A program made the position numbers and the translations under genes. A stretch of DNA of 26,524 bases. It comes from Chromera velia. Its lineage: Eukaryota; Sar; Chromeraceae. The first letter of the stretch is position 1. Every line of letters begins with the position of its first letter. Below the pieces are notes generated by a model, which ran no database searches, was not told the origin of the DNA, and worked only from the letters and a program-made list of their open reading frames with translations. Of the stretch, positions 1 through 13,469 are shown piece by piece. The stretch spans positions 32,903-59,426 of the forward strand of contig JAHBMJ010005951.1 of NCBI GenBank assembly GCA_018398765.1, read 5' to 3'.

Positions 1-289
1 CTGCAGACAGACAAAAAGATGATGAGATTAGAGTGGCGTTCTTGAATTCTGAAACCATAGGCACCTAGCATGGCTCTGGTTCATTGACGTGCTGCGACTA
101 ATTGATTCGAGAAACGATCCCAAAAAAAGTCCTGACGGACTGGAACCTGAATGAGAAAGCCGACCATACACTTTGCGTGTCAGACTGGCTGGATCAAAAT
201 GGAGTGAAGCGAAAAGGCTCAAAGGGAGAAAAGGGAAGACCTTCAGAGAAAAATTAAGACAGAAGGAGGAGCGAAGACGTCTCACCCAC
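1..289 (-). other. Intron of the giant gene, running to the window edge
   Basis: The donor lies after the exon ending at 290 (GTGGGT on the minus strand). The sequence CTGCAG at positions 1-6 reads as a TGCAG acceptor on the minus strand, so the intron closes at position 1 and the next exon begins just outside the window. No coding potential with a matching phase was seen inside. The following exon should carry the last conserved helicase-like blocks of the family. Confidence 0.6.
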
Positions 290-383
290 CTGCAGGATAT
301 CTCTGAGAGGCGTGTCGCTGGAGGAGGTGGCCAGTGCGAGTGCCTCTGGCCGCTGTTTGATGTCGACCCCTGTGATGTGTCTG

Positions 384-414
<31 letters not shown>

Positions 415-3400
415 CCAACCAATCAATCAATCAATCAATGATCACTCAACTGGCAGAAAGGACTTTGATTTGTTCGAATATGCACAAACGAATGCGAACG
501 CATGCCAAAAAAAAAAGAAATGATGGCCAGATAAGAGGACGAATAGAGTGCTTCAAGAAAGGTGACAAAAATCGACAGATTGACTTGAGAGAGAGTCGAA
601 CTGATCCCATCTCTTTTCAGACAGGCACCCACCGATGATCATAGTAAGTGAAGAGACTGTTGTAGATCTCCAGACTGCCCACTGCTGCGATGATGTTCTC
701 TGGGCGTGTCCCGAAGATTTCCCTCGGAGTCTTTTCATCTGCCAGCAGCACCCTCAAGGTGTTGCTCATCTCATCGAAGTAGATCACTCCCGAGATCTTT
801 CCGTCCCCCTTGCAGCTGTAACACTTCTTGCTGCCCCCCTTGCCCTTTCCCAGGATCTCCCTTGCAGTGGCCTCGTTACTGTACGCCTTGAAGAGGGCCC
901 CGATGTCAATCAGTGCCCTGTAGCGTCCTCCACGACCTCCTTCCGAGCTAACCTGCAGAGGTAGGGCGTCACAAGAGTGGAGGGACAGAGAATGAAAAGA
1001 GAAGGAAGGAGTTTTAGAAAAGAAAGAAGGAAGCAGAGCGGAATCTGCAGTTGGACCTACACAATTTCTTCACGACTGCCCAGGAAGCAAGGAAATGGAA
1101 GGCGTGCCTAACCAATGCTCCATTTCATAGATTGTCAATCAAGAAATTCATACTGAAACGTCTGACTGGCTGACTGGCTGGCTGGCTGGCTGACTGACTG
1201 ACACACCTTGTTGAGAGCATCTGCAGGGTTCACAGGAGCTGCAGGGTCTGCGTCTGTGACGTCTGAGATTTGGGGGTTGGACCCTATGATCCTGTACAGG
1301 ACTTTTCCGTTTGCGCCCTTGTCGAGGAAGATGCCCTCGTTGGTCAGTCGGCGTCTTGCCTCATCCGAAGCAGTATCGAATCTGCAGACAGAAGAACAAC
1401 GAAGCGAACAACACCCATTCGGAACAAGAAAAGCCACAAAAAGACGAAGAAGGAAAGAAACGAGAAACCCACACTCCGAAAAGACGAAGAGATACGACAA
1501 GAAAGTAGCATGACGGAAAAAAGGAACGAGAGGAAAACGTCAACGGCAGACGAGAGAGGGTAAAAACATTTCAGGGAAGCCTGAAGTGCCTCCCTTCTTC
1601 CCACAACTGCTCAGCCCTCCTCCGCACACAACATGACAGACACACCGACAGAAGAATATTCTTCTAGAAAAAACACCAACGTACGTGTCTAGAGCCTGAA
1701 CGATGTCGTATGGGAAGATGAAGGTGTTCTCGAGAGTACCCGAGTAGCCCTGGACAGTCTGAAACATGCTGCCCAGATTTTGAGGGTTGGCGATGATCTG
1801 ACGAGAGGCAGTCTCGACTGCATTCATTCATTCATTCATCCATCAGTTGACCATAATATTACTTCATTGATTCATTCACTCACGCGCGCTCGAGTGATCT
1901 AAGAAATGGCTTGTCAAAAAGGCTTCCAGCAGACAGACAGACAGGCAGACAGACTCAGTCTTTAGAAACACATTTCTCCTCATCAACTTATTTCTCCTCA
2001 AACACATCTATACAATGCTCTCTCTCGAATACAGCAAGCTGCCTGACCTGCAGGAAGCACGTTCTCTCTCGTATAGTTCATCACTGCCTCCACGTGCTTC
2101 GGGCCCTCCCCCTCGTGAGGCTCGAGCTTGGACCTCAGTCTCTCGATGACCTCATCATCGTACACGTCCAGTCTGAGGAGGTCGTGGAGGTCGGTGTCCT
2201 TTGCCCCCACGACTTCTCGGAAGAACACCTGATTGGAAGAGGAATCAAGAAAGAGACAAAAGGACAGAATGTATACAGTAGAAACAAAAAGAATCATGCA
2301 CATGGAAAAGCAAGACGGCAGAAAGGTCCCCAACGAGACCGACAAATTGCAAAGCACACCCATCAACTTTCCCGTCCTGTGATCTACAGACTATATGTTT
2401 CTTCTTCTCTCTTCTTTTCTTCAGATCTACAGACAGACAGAGAGACAGGCAGACAAGCAGACAGAGAGACAGGCAGACAGACAGACAGAAAGGCAGACAG
2501 ACAGGTAGACAAACAGACAGAGAGACAGGCAGACAAGCAGACAGAGAGACAGGCAGACAGACAGACAGAAAGGCAGACAGACAGGTAGACAAACAGACAG
2601 AGAGGCAGGCAGACAAGCAGACAGAGAGACAGGGAGACAGACAGGCAGACAAACAGAGAAACAGACGAACAGACAGACAAACAGATAGATATACAGGGGG
2701 CAGACAAACAGATCGACCTGAGTGTCCAAATTTTTTCGGATCTCCGCATACTCAGCCGGGGGAATGTCCTTTCCGGCAGTTTCTCTCTCCTCCTCCCGGA
2801 CCAGCTGCTTCTGTAAGGCAATCACCCACTGCCTCGTCTGCTCACCATTCAGACCCCCCACCAGATAGGTCATACAGGCACGATTGATCACCTCCCACCT
2901 GCAGGCAGGCACGAAGAGATAGTTGTTGGGTGGCCGTTCACACAGTGCCAGTAGCGGTTCTCTTGGGCACGCTGTATCCCTCCTTCCTTCCTTCCTTCCT
3001 TCCTTCAATGCTGGCGGGATTGGGTTGAGTGGCGAAGGCATTTCGATGCAGACACACAGACGAATCCCGTGACTCGTCTTGTCTAGATTATTCCTTGATT
3101 GGCTCAGTGACGGAGAGGGTGGAAAAGGAAGCAGGAAGCGCAAAATGAGCAGTGACTGATCAACTACAGAGGAGGGTCCGTACATCCTGCCTGCCTGCCT
3201 GCCTGCCTGCCGGTCAGACCTGTTTGCGAATTCGGAGCTCTCGTTCGGTGTGTTGGCGGCGCTGTACGGCACAGGCAGTGGGAATCCCGGTCGGGCCTTG
3301 GACCTTCCAAAGTGGAGGTTCACGCTCTTTGTCCACGTGCCCTTGAACATTGACCACAACTGCATTCGGGCAGGGGAGGGAAGAGAAGGGATGGAAGGGG

Positions 3401-3841
3401 GGTTGCGCAAGAGGACGGTCAGGTAGCTATCAGTCCATCTCGCAAAAAAAATGCAAGTCGGATGAGGACGAGAGATTTTCCAAATGAGCGAGGCCCGTTT
3501 GCTTCGAAAGGAATAATTACATCAAAGAGAGGCAGGCCTCTAAGACCCTCCCCAACTGATGCATGCATGTCCAGTGTCACCCATCGCCCTCCCTCAGGTA
3601 GAAGCTCCCACCTGCATGTGTGCGAGTGCGAGGAGTTCCAGTCCGTCCGGGTGTCTCTTCTGGATGGAGTTCGCGATCTTCCTCTGTCTCTTTCCCTCCT
3701 TTGTGTCCTTCCCCTTATGGAAAGTGGGTGTGGCGAGGAACGCCCAGACGATCTTTTTGCACTCTGGGAACTCCTTCCACTTGGACACGCACACCAACTT
3801 GGACCATCTGAAGGTACAGACAGACAGACAGACAGACAGAC

Positions 3842-3872
<31 letters not shown>

Positions 3873-5306
3873 CAGACAGAAATGAGGAGAGGGGACGGAT
3901 GAAATGAAATCATGAATGCACAGAAAAGCAGAACAGAGATCGAATCGTTGCCGCTCGCTGGATGCGTCAATTTACAGTCTCCATTCATTCTTTCGCCCCG
4001 ATACAATGTTTGCGTTCTGCATTGTGATCCTCTCCGCGTGAGGTCGTGAAGACTTACTTTGGGTGCTCGGCAATGTATCTTGCTGTCTCCTTGATGAGCT
4101 CTGGTTGGACCTTCTCCTCGAAGTAGAGCTCGAAGTTTTCAACCTGCACCGACACGCAGATCAAACAAGTACAGCAGCAGCAGGAAGACTGGAAGCTAGA
4201 AGCAGCAAAAGAACAAAAGACGGACAGATAGACTGACAGACAGCCTAAGACACACCCACTGAAAGACAGACCGACAGACGCACTTGAATCTCGAGAGGCG
4301 GGACAGAAGGAAAAAATGGTGATGCGCACTCTATTTCTCAAGTACTCAGACGGACGGACCGACCTTCCATTCATGGAAGGGCAATACTGAAGAACCCTTT
4401 GATAGAAAGCACAAGTAAGGACGAATCGATTAATGATGCATGAGTGTAGAAATACCCTTGCACATCTCGTATCCACTTCATTAGAGATTGATATAGATAT
4501 CTCTCGCATGAGCTGGCCGAGCAAAAGTCAGCATACAGCATTACTGCCACAGAGTCCCCTCTGTGCCCACCCACCTGTGATCTACTGCGGACTCCAATGA
4601 AGTTCTTTACCCTCTCGTCTGTGCCTGCGAAGATGTACAGGTGGACGATGAGGTCGAGCATCTCCGTCTGGGGTTTGGACTTGTGCGAGAGCGGAAAGTT
4701 GTGCTCGGTTTTGGGGTCGAATGTGATATCAATCTCGTCGAACACCCCGGAACCCCTTTCTCTAAACAGCCGCAAAATGCCGGCCAGTTCGATGACCACC
4801 TCCCTCCTGTGTTGGAGTGCTTTTTTGAGTTCTTCCACTTTCTTCTCTGCAGCTTCTGAGTGGTCGGAGGCGGGGGGGAACTGGAAGTGGGCCAGCTCGT
4901 GCATGACCTCCACGAAAGTGTTCTGGATGGTGTGGGCAGTCCCGGGGGAAACGACCAAGTAGTGCTTCTGGCTGACCTGCAAACAAGAACGGAAGAAGGA
5001 AAGAACGGAAGGAGGCTGATTTTCATCATTTTCTTGTCAATGAATGTCCACACGAGGCATGTGTTTGTTATCAAGGACAAAAGACATCAATCATATCTTC
5101 AGGACATACGAACGCGTCACATATGGTTTCTTTCCAGAGCGAAGGAGAGCAGAGCAATGCAATCAATGAATAGGTGGAACCAGGAAAGGGCCGCTACTGA
5201 AAGATCAGAGTCAAGAAATGGATGGGATTCAAATTTCATGTCTTTGAAGGAAGATGTGCCACCATCTGAACTCCATCCAGAAGCATCCTCCGTCACTTAT
5301 CCAAAA

Positions 5307-5359
<53 letters not shown>

Positions 5360-6194
5360 GGGAGGATCGACAGATCGACTGACCACTCGTTCGAGTTCCC
5401 TCCGTACAAACCTCAGCCTGGCGAGCTCTGTTCTGTCTGCGCTCGCTCTTTCAAAGTTCAAAAAGTGCGCCCGTTGGCCAAAGAACGTCCAAGTTCTCCT
5501 TGCCATGTCTTGAGCGTTGGTCTCGTACAGTGCCTGCGTGCAGATGCATTCATCATGCATTGGTTTGCATCCATGTGAGAGTGATCGCGTGGACATCTTT
5601 TGAGATCCTAAAGATTGTTTGTGTGAAAACTAAGCCGACAGGCGGACAAATCGACCGGATGAATCAACGGACTGAGTGAAACGAAAAGACGATGAGTGCT
5701 GCAAGGGAAGCAGTCGCTCAGAAAGAAGCCTAAACAATAAATGGAAAGAAGCACCAAAAGAACTACCTGAGGCGTCATGAGGACAGAGAGATGGTATCCG
5801 TCAGCCTTGCATGTTGCCAAAAGCGTTCCGAGCACAAAAGTCTTCCCTCCTCCCATGAGTCTCTGAATGATCATCGGCACAGGGTCCGACGGTCTGTCTG
5901 ATGAAGAGCCTGAGGGGGGAGGCTGGAGGAGTCTGCGCATGTCCAGGGCCTGGTCTTCTCGCAGCCTCAGGTTGGCTGCGTACTCGAACACCACAATCTG
6001 AACGCATGCACACACGCACAGAAGCAGGAAGGCGGGCATTTTATTTTTCGTGTTCGTAATATGGAGTTCCTTGTGTGCCCCCCCCCCTTCCCCCCACACA
6101 CTTATACTCACACTCACACTCACATTCACACTCACACACGCGCAGCCGCGCGCAAAGAGAGAAAGAAAGAGAGAGAAAAAGAGAGAGAAAAAGG

Positions 6195-6232
<38 letters not shown>

Positions 6233-9008
6233 AGACACAAATTTACCCCTTAGCATTTTCTTCCTGAAGAAACTCACCGCAGGCATTGCAAGAAGAGTGT
6301 CCATCTGGACCCGTGCGCTTCGAAGAGTTTTGCCGAGCTCGACGAAGGTATCTCTGTCGCTCTGCTTGAAGGACTTGAAGTGTCCGATCGCCCTGTCGAT
6401 GTGCTGGAGGGAGGTCTCGAGGAAGATTCGGGAGAAGAGCAGCTTGTGGAGCTTTTCGGCCTGCACACACACAGACAGACAGACAAACAGACAGAAGGAC
6501 AGAAAGACAGAAAGAGAAAATTGCGTGGAAGGGCGGGTCGGGACCGACTGAGGCAAATGGTCGAGGGATGCACTTTGCCTCTAAACAGAGATGCAGACAG
6601 GCAGACAGAGCCACAGAGAGAAGTGCATCAGACTTCACTACTTGAAAGGCCGTGTAGCCTCCCAGCTTCTTGACTGACCACTGTTGCAGCGACATCGTTA
6701 CTGAGCACATGTCTGAGCCTGGCCCTCCAGACCCGCTTGGATTGTTTGAGGAACACAGGCAGAAGAGCCCTCCAGTCGACCTTCTCGTCCTCTAGCCCGA
6801 AGACGTCCACAGCCATCGCATGCTCGTCCATCGACCCGAGCTCCCATGTGGCCTGTGGGCAGGCAGGCAGGCAGGCAGGGTCGAGAGAGGGATCTATAGG
6901 GAAAGTGCTAGGGAATTTGGTTCATCTAGGTCTGGCCAGGGAGGAAACGGAAAGAGACACGCATGACAGGATCGCCATATGATGCATGTGTATCCAAGAG
7001 AGAGACTCGGATAGAAAGACAGAGTGAAGGCTGGACGGGACAAAAACTTGTTTGGGACTGGCGAGGGGGCAGTTTGAAAAGTGTGGGAATGAAAGAGACC
7101 AGCACAGAGACACGCCAGCTGACGCACATACAGCAGGACCCGCCCACTTCACTGGATTCTTTTGAATCTCTGTCGATACATCATTAGCATGCTTAGCATT
7201 TATTAGACATTGCTATCCGGAAATTGGTCACCACCAGCATGCGATGGGGGTGCATTTGTGTTACAGCTGCATGTACTGACCGACCTGCAATTCCTGTTCA
7301 TTTCTTTCAATCGCGTCGATGACGCGCTTGTAGTATTGTGACAGGGAGTCGCCGAGAAGTTGGGGCGTGCAGGATCTGTCTAGGAATGTGAAGGTGTTCT
7401 CTGCCGTCTCCTTTTGGAGTCGTGTTCTGCCGCTGTTCGCTTCTTGGGCAACCTTCTCGCTGCAATCAATCAATCAATCAATCAATGAAGGAAACCAACC
7501 AGTCCATTCATGCATTCATTCATTCATTCACCAGACACAGAACCAATCCATGCAATCAAGGATCTGTGTCTATCCAGAAATGAGATGGAGTGTCAGTCAG
7601 TTCGTCAGTCAACCAAATCAATCCAAAAGAGACCGATCAAATAGACTGCAGCACCATCAAATAAATCCACCAACTGGAGTTGCAGAGCTCAAAAAGACAA
7701 CGAACGAGAAAAGGAGGAACGAAATGTCTCCAATGTATGCACACACGCACACGCACACACGCACAGAGACTTATCTGACCTGTTCTTCTGAATGAAATCG
7801 TCCGACGATCCAATCAGCAGGGGACTCATGTCGGGTCCCGATGCCCCGCTGACGGTGTCTGCCTTGAAGCATTTGGCATAGAGGCTAATCATGTTGTCGT
7901 CTGCGCTCCTGAGATCCTCCAGCACTTTTTCAGACAGGGAGGGCAACAACACGTCGTGTCCTCCAGAGCGTTCGAACGTCTTTGAGGGATCACTGATGGT
8001 GTTGTACTGCTGGAACTTTTCCTCATCAGAGGGCTCCGGGGACTGCATATGCGCACAGGGGTATACAGATAAAGAGACAGAGGCAGACTGATTTTCTCTG
8101 ACCTCTTTTTTAATAGAGGGGATGAATACAATGTAGTGATGGCCTGCAAGAGAACGTCACCAGTGAAAAGACTGCGAGGAAAGCAAAAGCGAGAGGGCTA
8201 CAGATAATGCTCCTGTCATCTTCTCTTAACCACCTGTGCATTTCTCATGATCCGCCCCAAACCAAATAGCTTTCACTTATTTTTGTTCCCTCTCGAGTCC
8301 CCCCTCAATTCACTGACCGTCCCCTTGACCCGCGCTCTCGAGTAGTCCCGGACTTCTGCCGCCAGGGGCCAGGGCATCTCGAGGTACGTGTCCTTGTCAT
8401 CCACACGCATGTAGTATCTCGTCAACTCCGTGTCCACGTACTGCATGCATCCGTGTGCAGATAGATGTAGAGGCATACAATATATGAACATACAATGCGC
8501 AAGCAGACACATGATGAACAGTTACACATACGGCCGGCGGATTCTCAGAGAAATATTCTGCTCCATGCACAGACCGATGACAAAAGACACAAAGCGAACG
8601 ACAAAGAAGAGACACAAAAAAGTGTAAGAAGACGCAAAAACAAAAAACAGGCAAAAGACAGCTAGCCGATACGTACCTCATTGAATTTGTTGATTTTATC
8701 CAGAGCTGTTCTGTCCACGTTGACGACCGAGGGTCCCAATCTCTTCACAAAAAGGGCCGCCAGAGTCACGGCCTTGTCGGCCCAACCGGATCCCCCGACT
8801 GCTTCGCCCGTCCACATTTCGTCAAACACCCACACGTTCTTGTAAAGGTATTCGACCTCCTCCCTGTTGCCGTTCAGAATCGATCGAGCCTGAAAATGTT
8901 TTTACAAATGCAAGCAGTAACAAAGTAAGAGTAGGATAGGACTACACGCTCATTGACAGAATAGAAATCACAACGAAAAAAAGAGAGAGAGAGGGAGAGA
9001 GAGAGAGG

Positions 9009-9040
<32 letters not shown>

Positions 9041-12000
9041 GCAGAAAGAGACCCAGAAGATTCATAAGAAGAAAGAAACAGACCAAACAAAGAGAGAGCG
9101 AGCGAAAAGGGAACAAGAAGACTAGTAAAAAAAAAAAAAAAAGATATCGGAAGAGTTTTGACGGGAAAAGTCCCCAAGAAAGGTGCACCAGATATGACAG
9201 GAAAAACGTCTCGATCGAAGAAACGCACCACTGCGCAAAATTTCCTCCCGTCCCATGTGTCCTCTCCGAGAGAGAACTGCCAGAGCTTTGCTTTGTTCAT
9301 CGTCAAATAGAAATACTCTGCGGGGCCGCTCGGTGTCTTGTAGCTCGACGCGTCCTTGCAGTCTTTCAGCTGCAGTCAGGTAGGCAGGCCAACACATTCA
9401 TGACCAGAAACCCAACAGGGAGACGAGAAGAGAAAGAGAGAGAGAGAGAGAGAGAGGCAGACAGACCGACAAAAAGAGACAGGTTGACCACCAGCTGAAT
9501 TGATGCAGTGAAATCGAATCGAATGAAATCGAAGCACACAAAGTCGCAAAAGAATAAAGCAAAGATGCTCACACATCCCCGTTTCCTTTCCTCGCTGTCG
9601 CACAAGGACAATTGATTTCTGTTCTCTCTCTTGACGCATACCCTCCTACAGTTTTCAACGAACCTTTTTGAGCATGTCCTGTGTTCGGACTTTGATTGGC
9701 TTCTGATCGAGCATCTTGGTGGTTGTCTTTCCCACAGACAAAACTCTGTTGGGTGCCATGTTGGGCTGTCCAAGGTACCCCCAGAGGGCGCGTCTGCGGC
9801 TGTCCAAGAAATCATCGTCACCCAGCATGTCAATCAATTCAAGCTCCTGCGTGGATAGACAAACAGGGAGACAGAAATTGGCAAACATGCTTGCGCGAAT
9901 GGAAGTCCGAAAGGAGGGCAGGGAGGCGCACAGGGCAGGAGGACGTGAATGTGCTTGAGAGGGATCTAAAGAAAAAGCAAGTTGGATACTTTGTCGACAG
10001 CTCGTGCGTTTTTTCTCTCCAGCAGACTGCCGAAGCCCTTTGAAGAGGGGATAACGAAGAGAAAAGGAATCTTGACCTACAGCTGAAAGAGGACTTTCTA
10101 TGGCGCCTGCGCATGTGACTTTCCAAGGTGAATTTCACAGAATCAGGGAGGCCATCTGAAAGAGAGAAAAGAAGTTTGTGACAGACCCACTCACTTGTAC
10201 AGGCGAGAGGAAGAGCATCATCTGATCGTCCATCACAGTGGAGTCCTTCGGAGCTGCGGCAGACACGACGAGTCTGAACCGATGGGGCAGATTTTTGTGG
10301 ACGTCGAGGTACTTTCTGTAGACAGATGATAGGGAGTTGCCTCCCATCCCGCAGAGTTCAAAGACATTTTTGTCGTTGTGGCCGAAGTAACTCTGCTCAT
10401 ACAAACATAGGAGAGAAGGAAAGGAGTAGAGCAGAAAAGACATTTTGTGAAACCACGTATGCAGGCGATTTCAATCGACGCGTACATGCAGGATAGAGAA
10501 GAAATAACAAATAAATCCATGCAGCCACACATACAAGGCAAGGCAAGGCAAGGGATCAGCCGCGCAGACAGACAGACCCCTGAGAGAGATATACACGCCA
10601 CTCAAACGCCATGTCGATCAACCAAACAGACTATCTGTTCGTGTGCATGATCACATTTCCCTCTGCTTGCATGTGCCGACCTGGTATGCGATGAGGAATG
10701 TTAGGAACTTGATTGCGAGTCCCTTGGGCATCGAGTCTTTGTCTTGAAAGATCAGAGAGGCGAGTCGTCCCTCCTCCTCGGAGAACTTCTCCAGAGAGGA
10801 GACCTCGAGGAGAAAATTCAAAGCGGAGTCGTATCTGCACACAGAAATTACACGCATGCATGCGCATACGCACACGTTCATGTGGAAGCGGATTTGCATG
10901 CACACATACATAGTGAGGAAGGAACAAGTGGAATGAGCTGTCGACCATCCGATCGGCTCCTGACATGTTTCTGTGACAATGTTGTTGATGAAGCCGCAAT
11001 GGGATCAGGAATATGAGACAGGGACAGGGAGAGGGCGGTGCACATCGATTGAAGGGTTTCACTAGCGCACACGTGAACGGAAGTTCGATTGAATTGATGA
11101 TGACAGAATTCATCGCTTGAAGGAAACTGACTGACCTTCCTATCTTCAGCATGTGATATGCTGAGATGAGTCTCTGTTTTCTGTCCGCAGGCTGCAGGCC
11201 CATTTTGGCCGGTCCGACAACCTTTCCTGCTGCGACGATGTGCACTGCAATTTTGGATTCCTGGTCGAATGGGGGGTCGTTCTTTCTTCTTTTCTCGTCG
11301 TTGGAGGGGAAGATGGCCTCCTTCTCTGGAAGGAGGAGGACTGTGTCGCCCTTCGAGGTGTCCTTCAACACCAAAAACCTGAAGGCAGGCAGGTAGGCAG
11401 GCAAGAACGCAGAGATTCGAAAGAAAGAAAGTAAATGAACGGACATGAGGCAGGAGGGATCTGCATGAATAGACTTTTCTGTCTGTGTTCCTGTCTATCA
11501 ATTTGGGTCCATGCTTTTCTTTTTGAGTCTGCCTGTCATTTCTATCGATACAGAGAAGAACTGTGCAGCGGAGGAATCTCGACTGCGACGAAATAGATTT
11601 CAAGCCACAGCGTTTCCTGTCTCTTTCTTCTTTCTGTGTATGCTGGAAATACTGTGTGTCTGCGACTTCCCCTGTCTGTTTGTCGAGGCCATAGAAAGGA
11701 AACGTACTGACGCACGCACTCTCGCAGGCACGCACCTATGGAATCCATCCTGGTCCCCGAACAGCGTCTGGCTGTTAGAGAGAACGTAAGTTGGATTTTG
11801 CTCCCACACAAGCGCTCCCGTCTTCGAGTCACAGTCAGAGAAGCTCAGCCCTGTGGATTTTCCTGAGGTCAGATCGTAGTACCTGCACACAGGCCCATTC
11901 ATGGATGGATGCAGCAATAGAATTATTCTTAATTTACATCCAACAAAGTGGGTACAAGGCTCCGATGCTTATCAACTCATCGCCTTCCCATCCACTCATT

Positions 12001-13430
12001 CTCTCCCAGTTTCCCTCCCCACGACGAGTGCATGTCTTCCATCATGCAGCCCCCCCCTCTGACCTGTAGAACACGAGTCGGTAGCAAGTCTTCTCCTCCC
12101 GCGAGGCGGGTTTGCTCTTGAACAGAGACACGCCATTCCATTCCTCAAATGCCGCGAAGTCAAAATTCGGTTTTGCTCTGAACGCGTCTGCGTACTCGAC
12201 AGGGCTGAAGACTCTCTTGACCACCGGGTCATCCACATCTCCAAACTCTGCCACGAGCCCTTCCGAGCTCTTCTTGGTCACTCGCAGAACCTCCAGACCG
12301 TTCTCCTTGTCAGTTGCCACCAGAACGTTGTCCCGCCCTCCCGCAACAGCACGCCAGAAATGGTACTGCTCTGCTTGGGGGGTCTTCGGAAGGGGGGCAT
12401 ACTTGAGGGTCTCGTTGTCTGGTTTGTCGAGGTCGATCATCTCAAGTAGCTCGGCATCCTTTTTCTCTGAACGTCCGGAAGAGACAAGAAGATCAAGAGA
12501 GAACCAAATTGAGGTTCAAAGAGTTATCTCTTAAAGGTGGAGGGAAATAAATAGACGACTGTGTGAAAGTGAAATGGAGAAATGCGATACCTGACATTCG
12601 ATCGCGAATACCGTCTCAGAGAAACAGACCAGAGTCGCGAAGGCATTCTGACGATCGAGAGATGGACAAAACCTCTAGCAGAGGAGGATCTAAGCCTATG
12701 ACCACTCACTTGCTTTCTCAAACGCTTTGTGTTATTCACGTATTCTGACCTACCTGTCTCTGTGTTTCTCGTCTTCATCCTCACAGCCGTGGGTGCAGCA
12801 GAGAGCCCCTTCTGGAACTGAAGCTGCATGTACCTCCATGCGTGTCCGTATCTGTCCATCTGTTTCCTGTCTCTCCACTTGTTCCTGCAACCACTCATAC
12901 ACACCCAGATGCATGCATATTCATATACGTGCATGTACACGCACACACACAAATGATCTCAATCACTCAACAGCTACATGGTCGGAGAGAAACCGAGACA
13001 AAAACCCGGGTGTGCATGAATGTTTCAGACTTCTTTTTGCAGGACTATTTTTCCTCACTTATGCTGACTACATGCAAACGCACGACCCTACGGGACCTAC
13101 CTGTAGATTGTGAAGGTGAGAGGGTCAACAGAGTCGATTGAGGTCTTTCCCGATTCCACAGCGTAGCCCTTCATGTGGGTGCGGAACCAAGAGGAGCCCT
13201 CAAGGTCCACCCTCATGATCGAGGGAGGGAAGTTGGCGGCTTTCGGGTCCCTTCTGGGAGGGGGGGCAAGGGAATAAAGGACAAAAGTGTGCAGAGGCAT
13301 GTAAGGGAAGGAAACATGAATGCTGTTTTGTTTGCGTATCATGTTTTTCCCTTTTTTCTTTTCTGTTTCTGTCTCTCCACTCTTTGTCTTAGTTGGTGTC
13401 TGTCAGTGGTGTGTCCGTCTGTCAGTCAGT

Positions 13431-13469
<39 letters not shown>

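Noticed and set aside
1911-2588. Plus-strand open frame with DRQTDRQ repeats
   Set aside because: Translation of the CAGA repeat on the antisense strand of the giant gene; no independent coding signal.
2427-3410. Long minus-strand open frame rich in Cys, Leu, Ser, Val and Pro
   Set aside because: It runs through two real exons and the introns between and after them; the Cys-rich part is a translation of the CTGT/CTGC satellite, not a protein.
4860-5513. 217-residue plus-strand open frame with HTHTHT run
   Set aside because: Antisense to exons 34 and 35 and includes the translated CA repeat.
6600-6680. Possible frameshift in the exon starting at 6852
   Set aside because: A GTCAGT donor at 6678 ends the exon in phase 0 and joins the next exon in frame, so no frameshift is needed.
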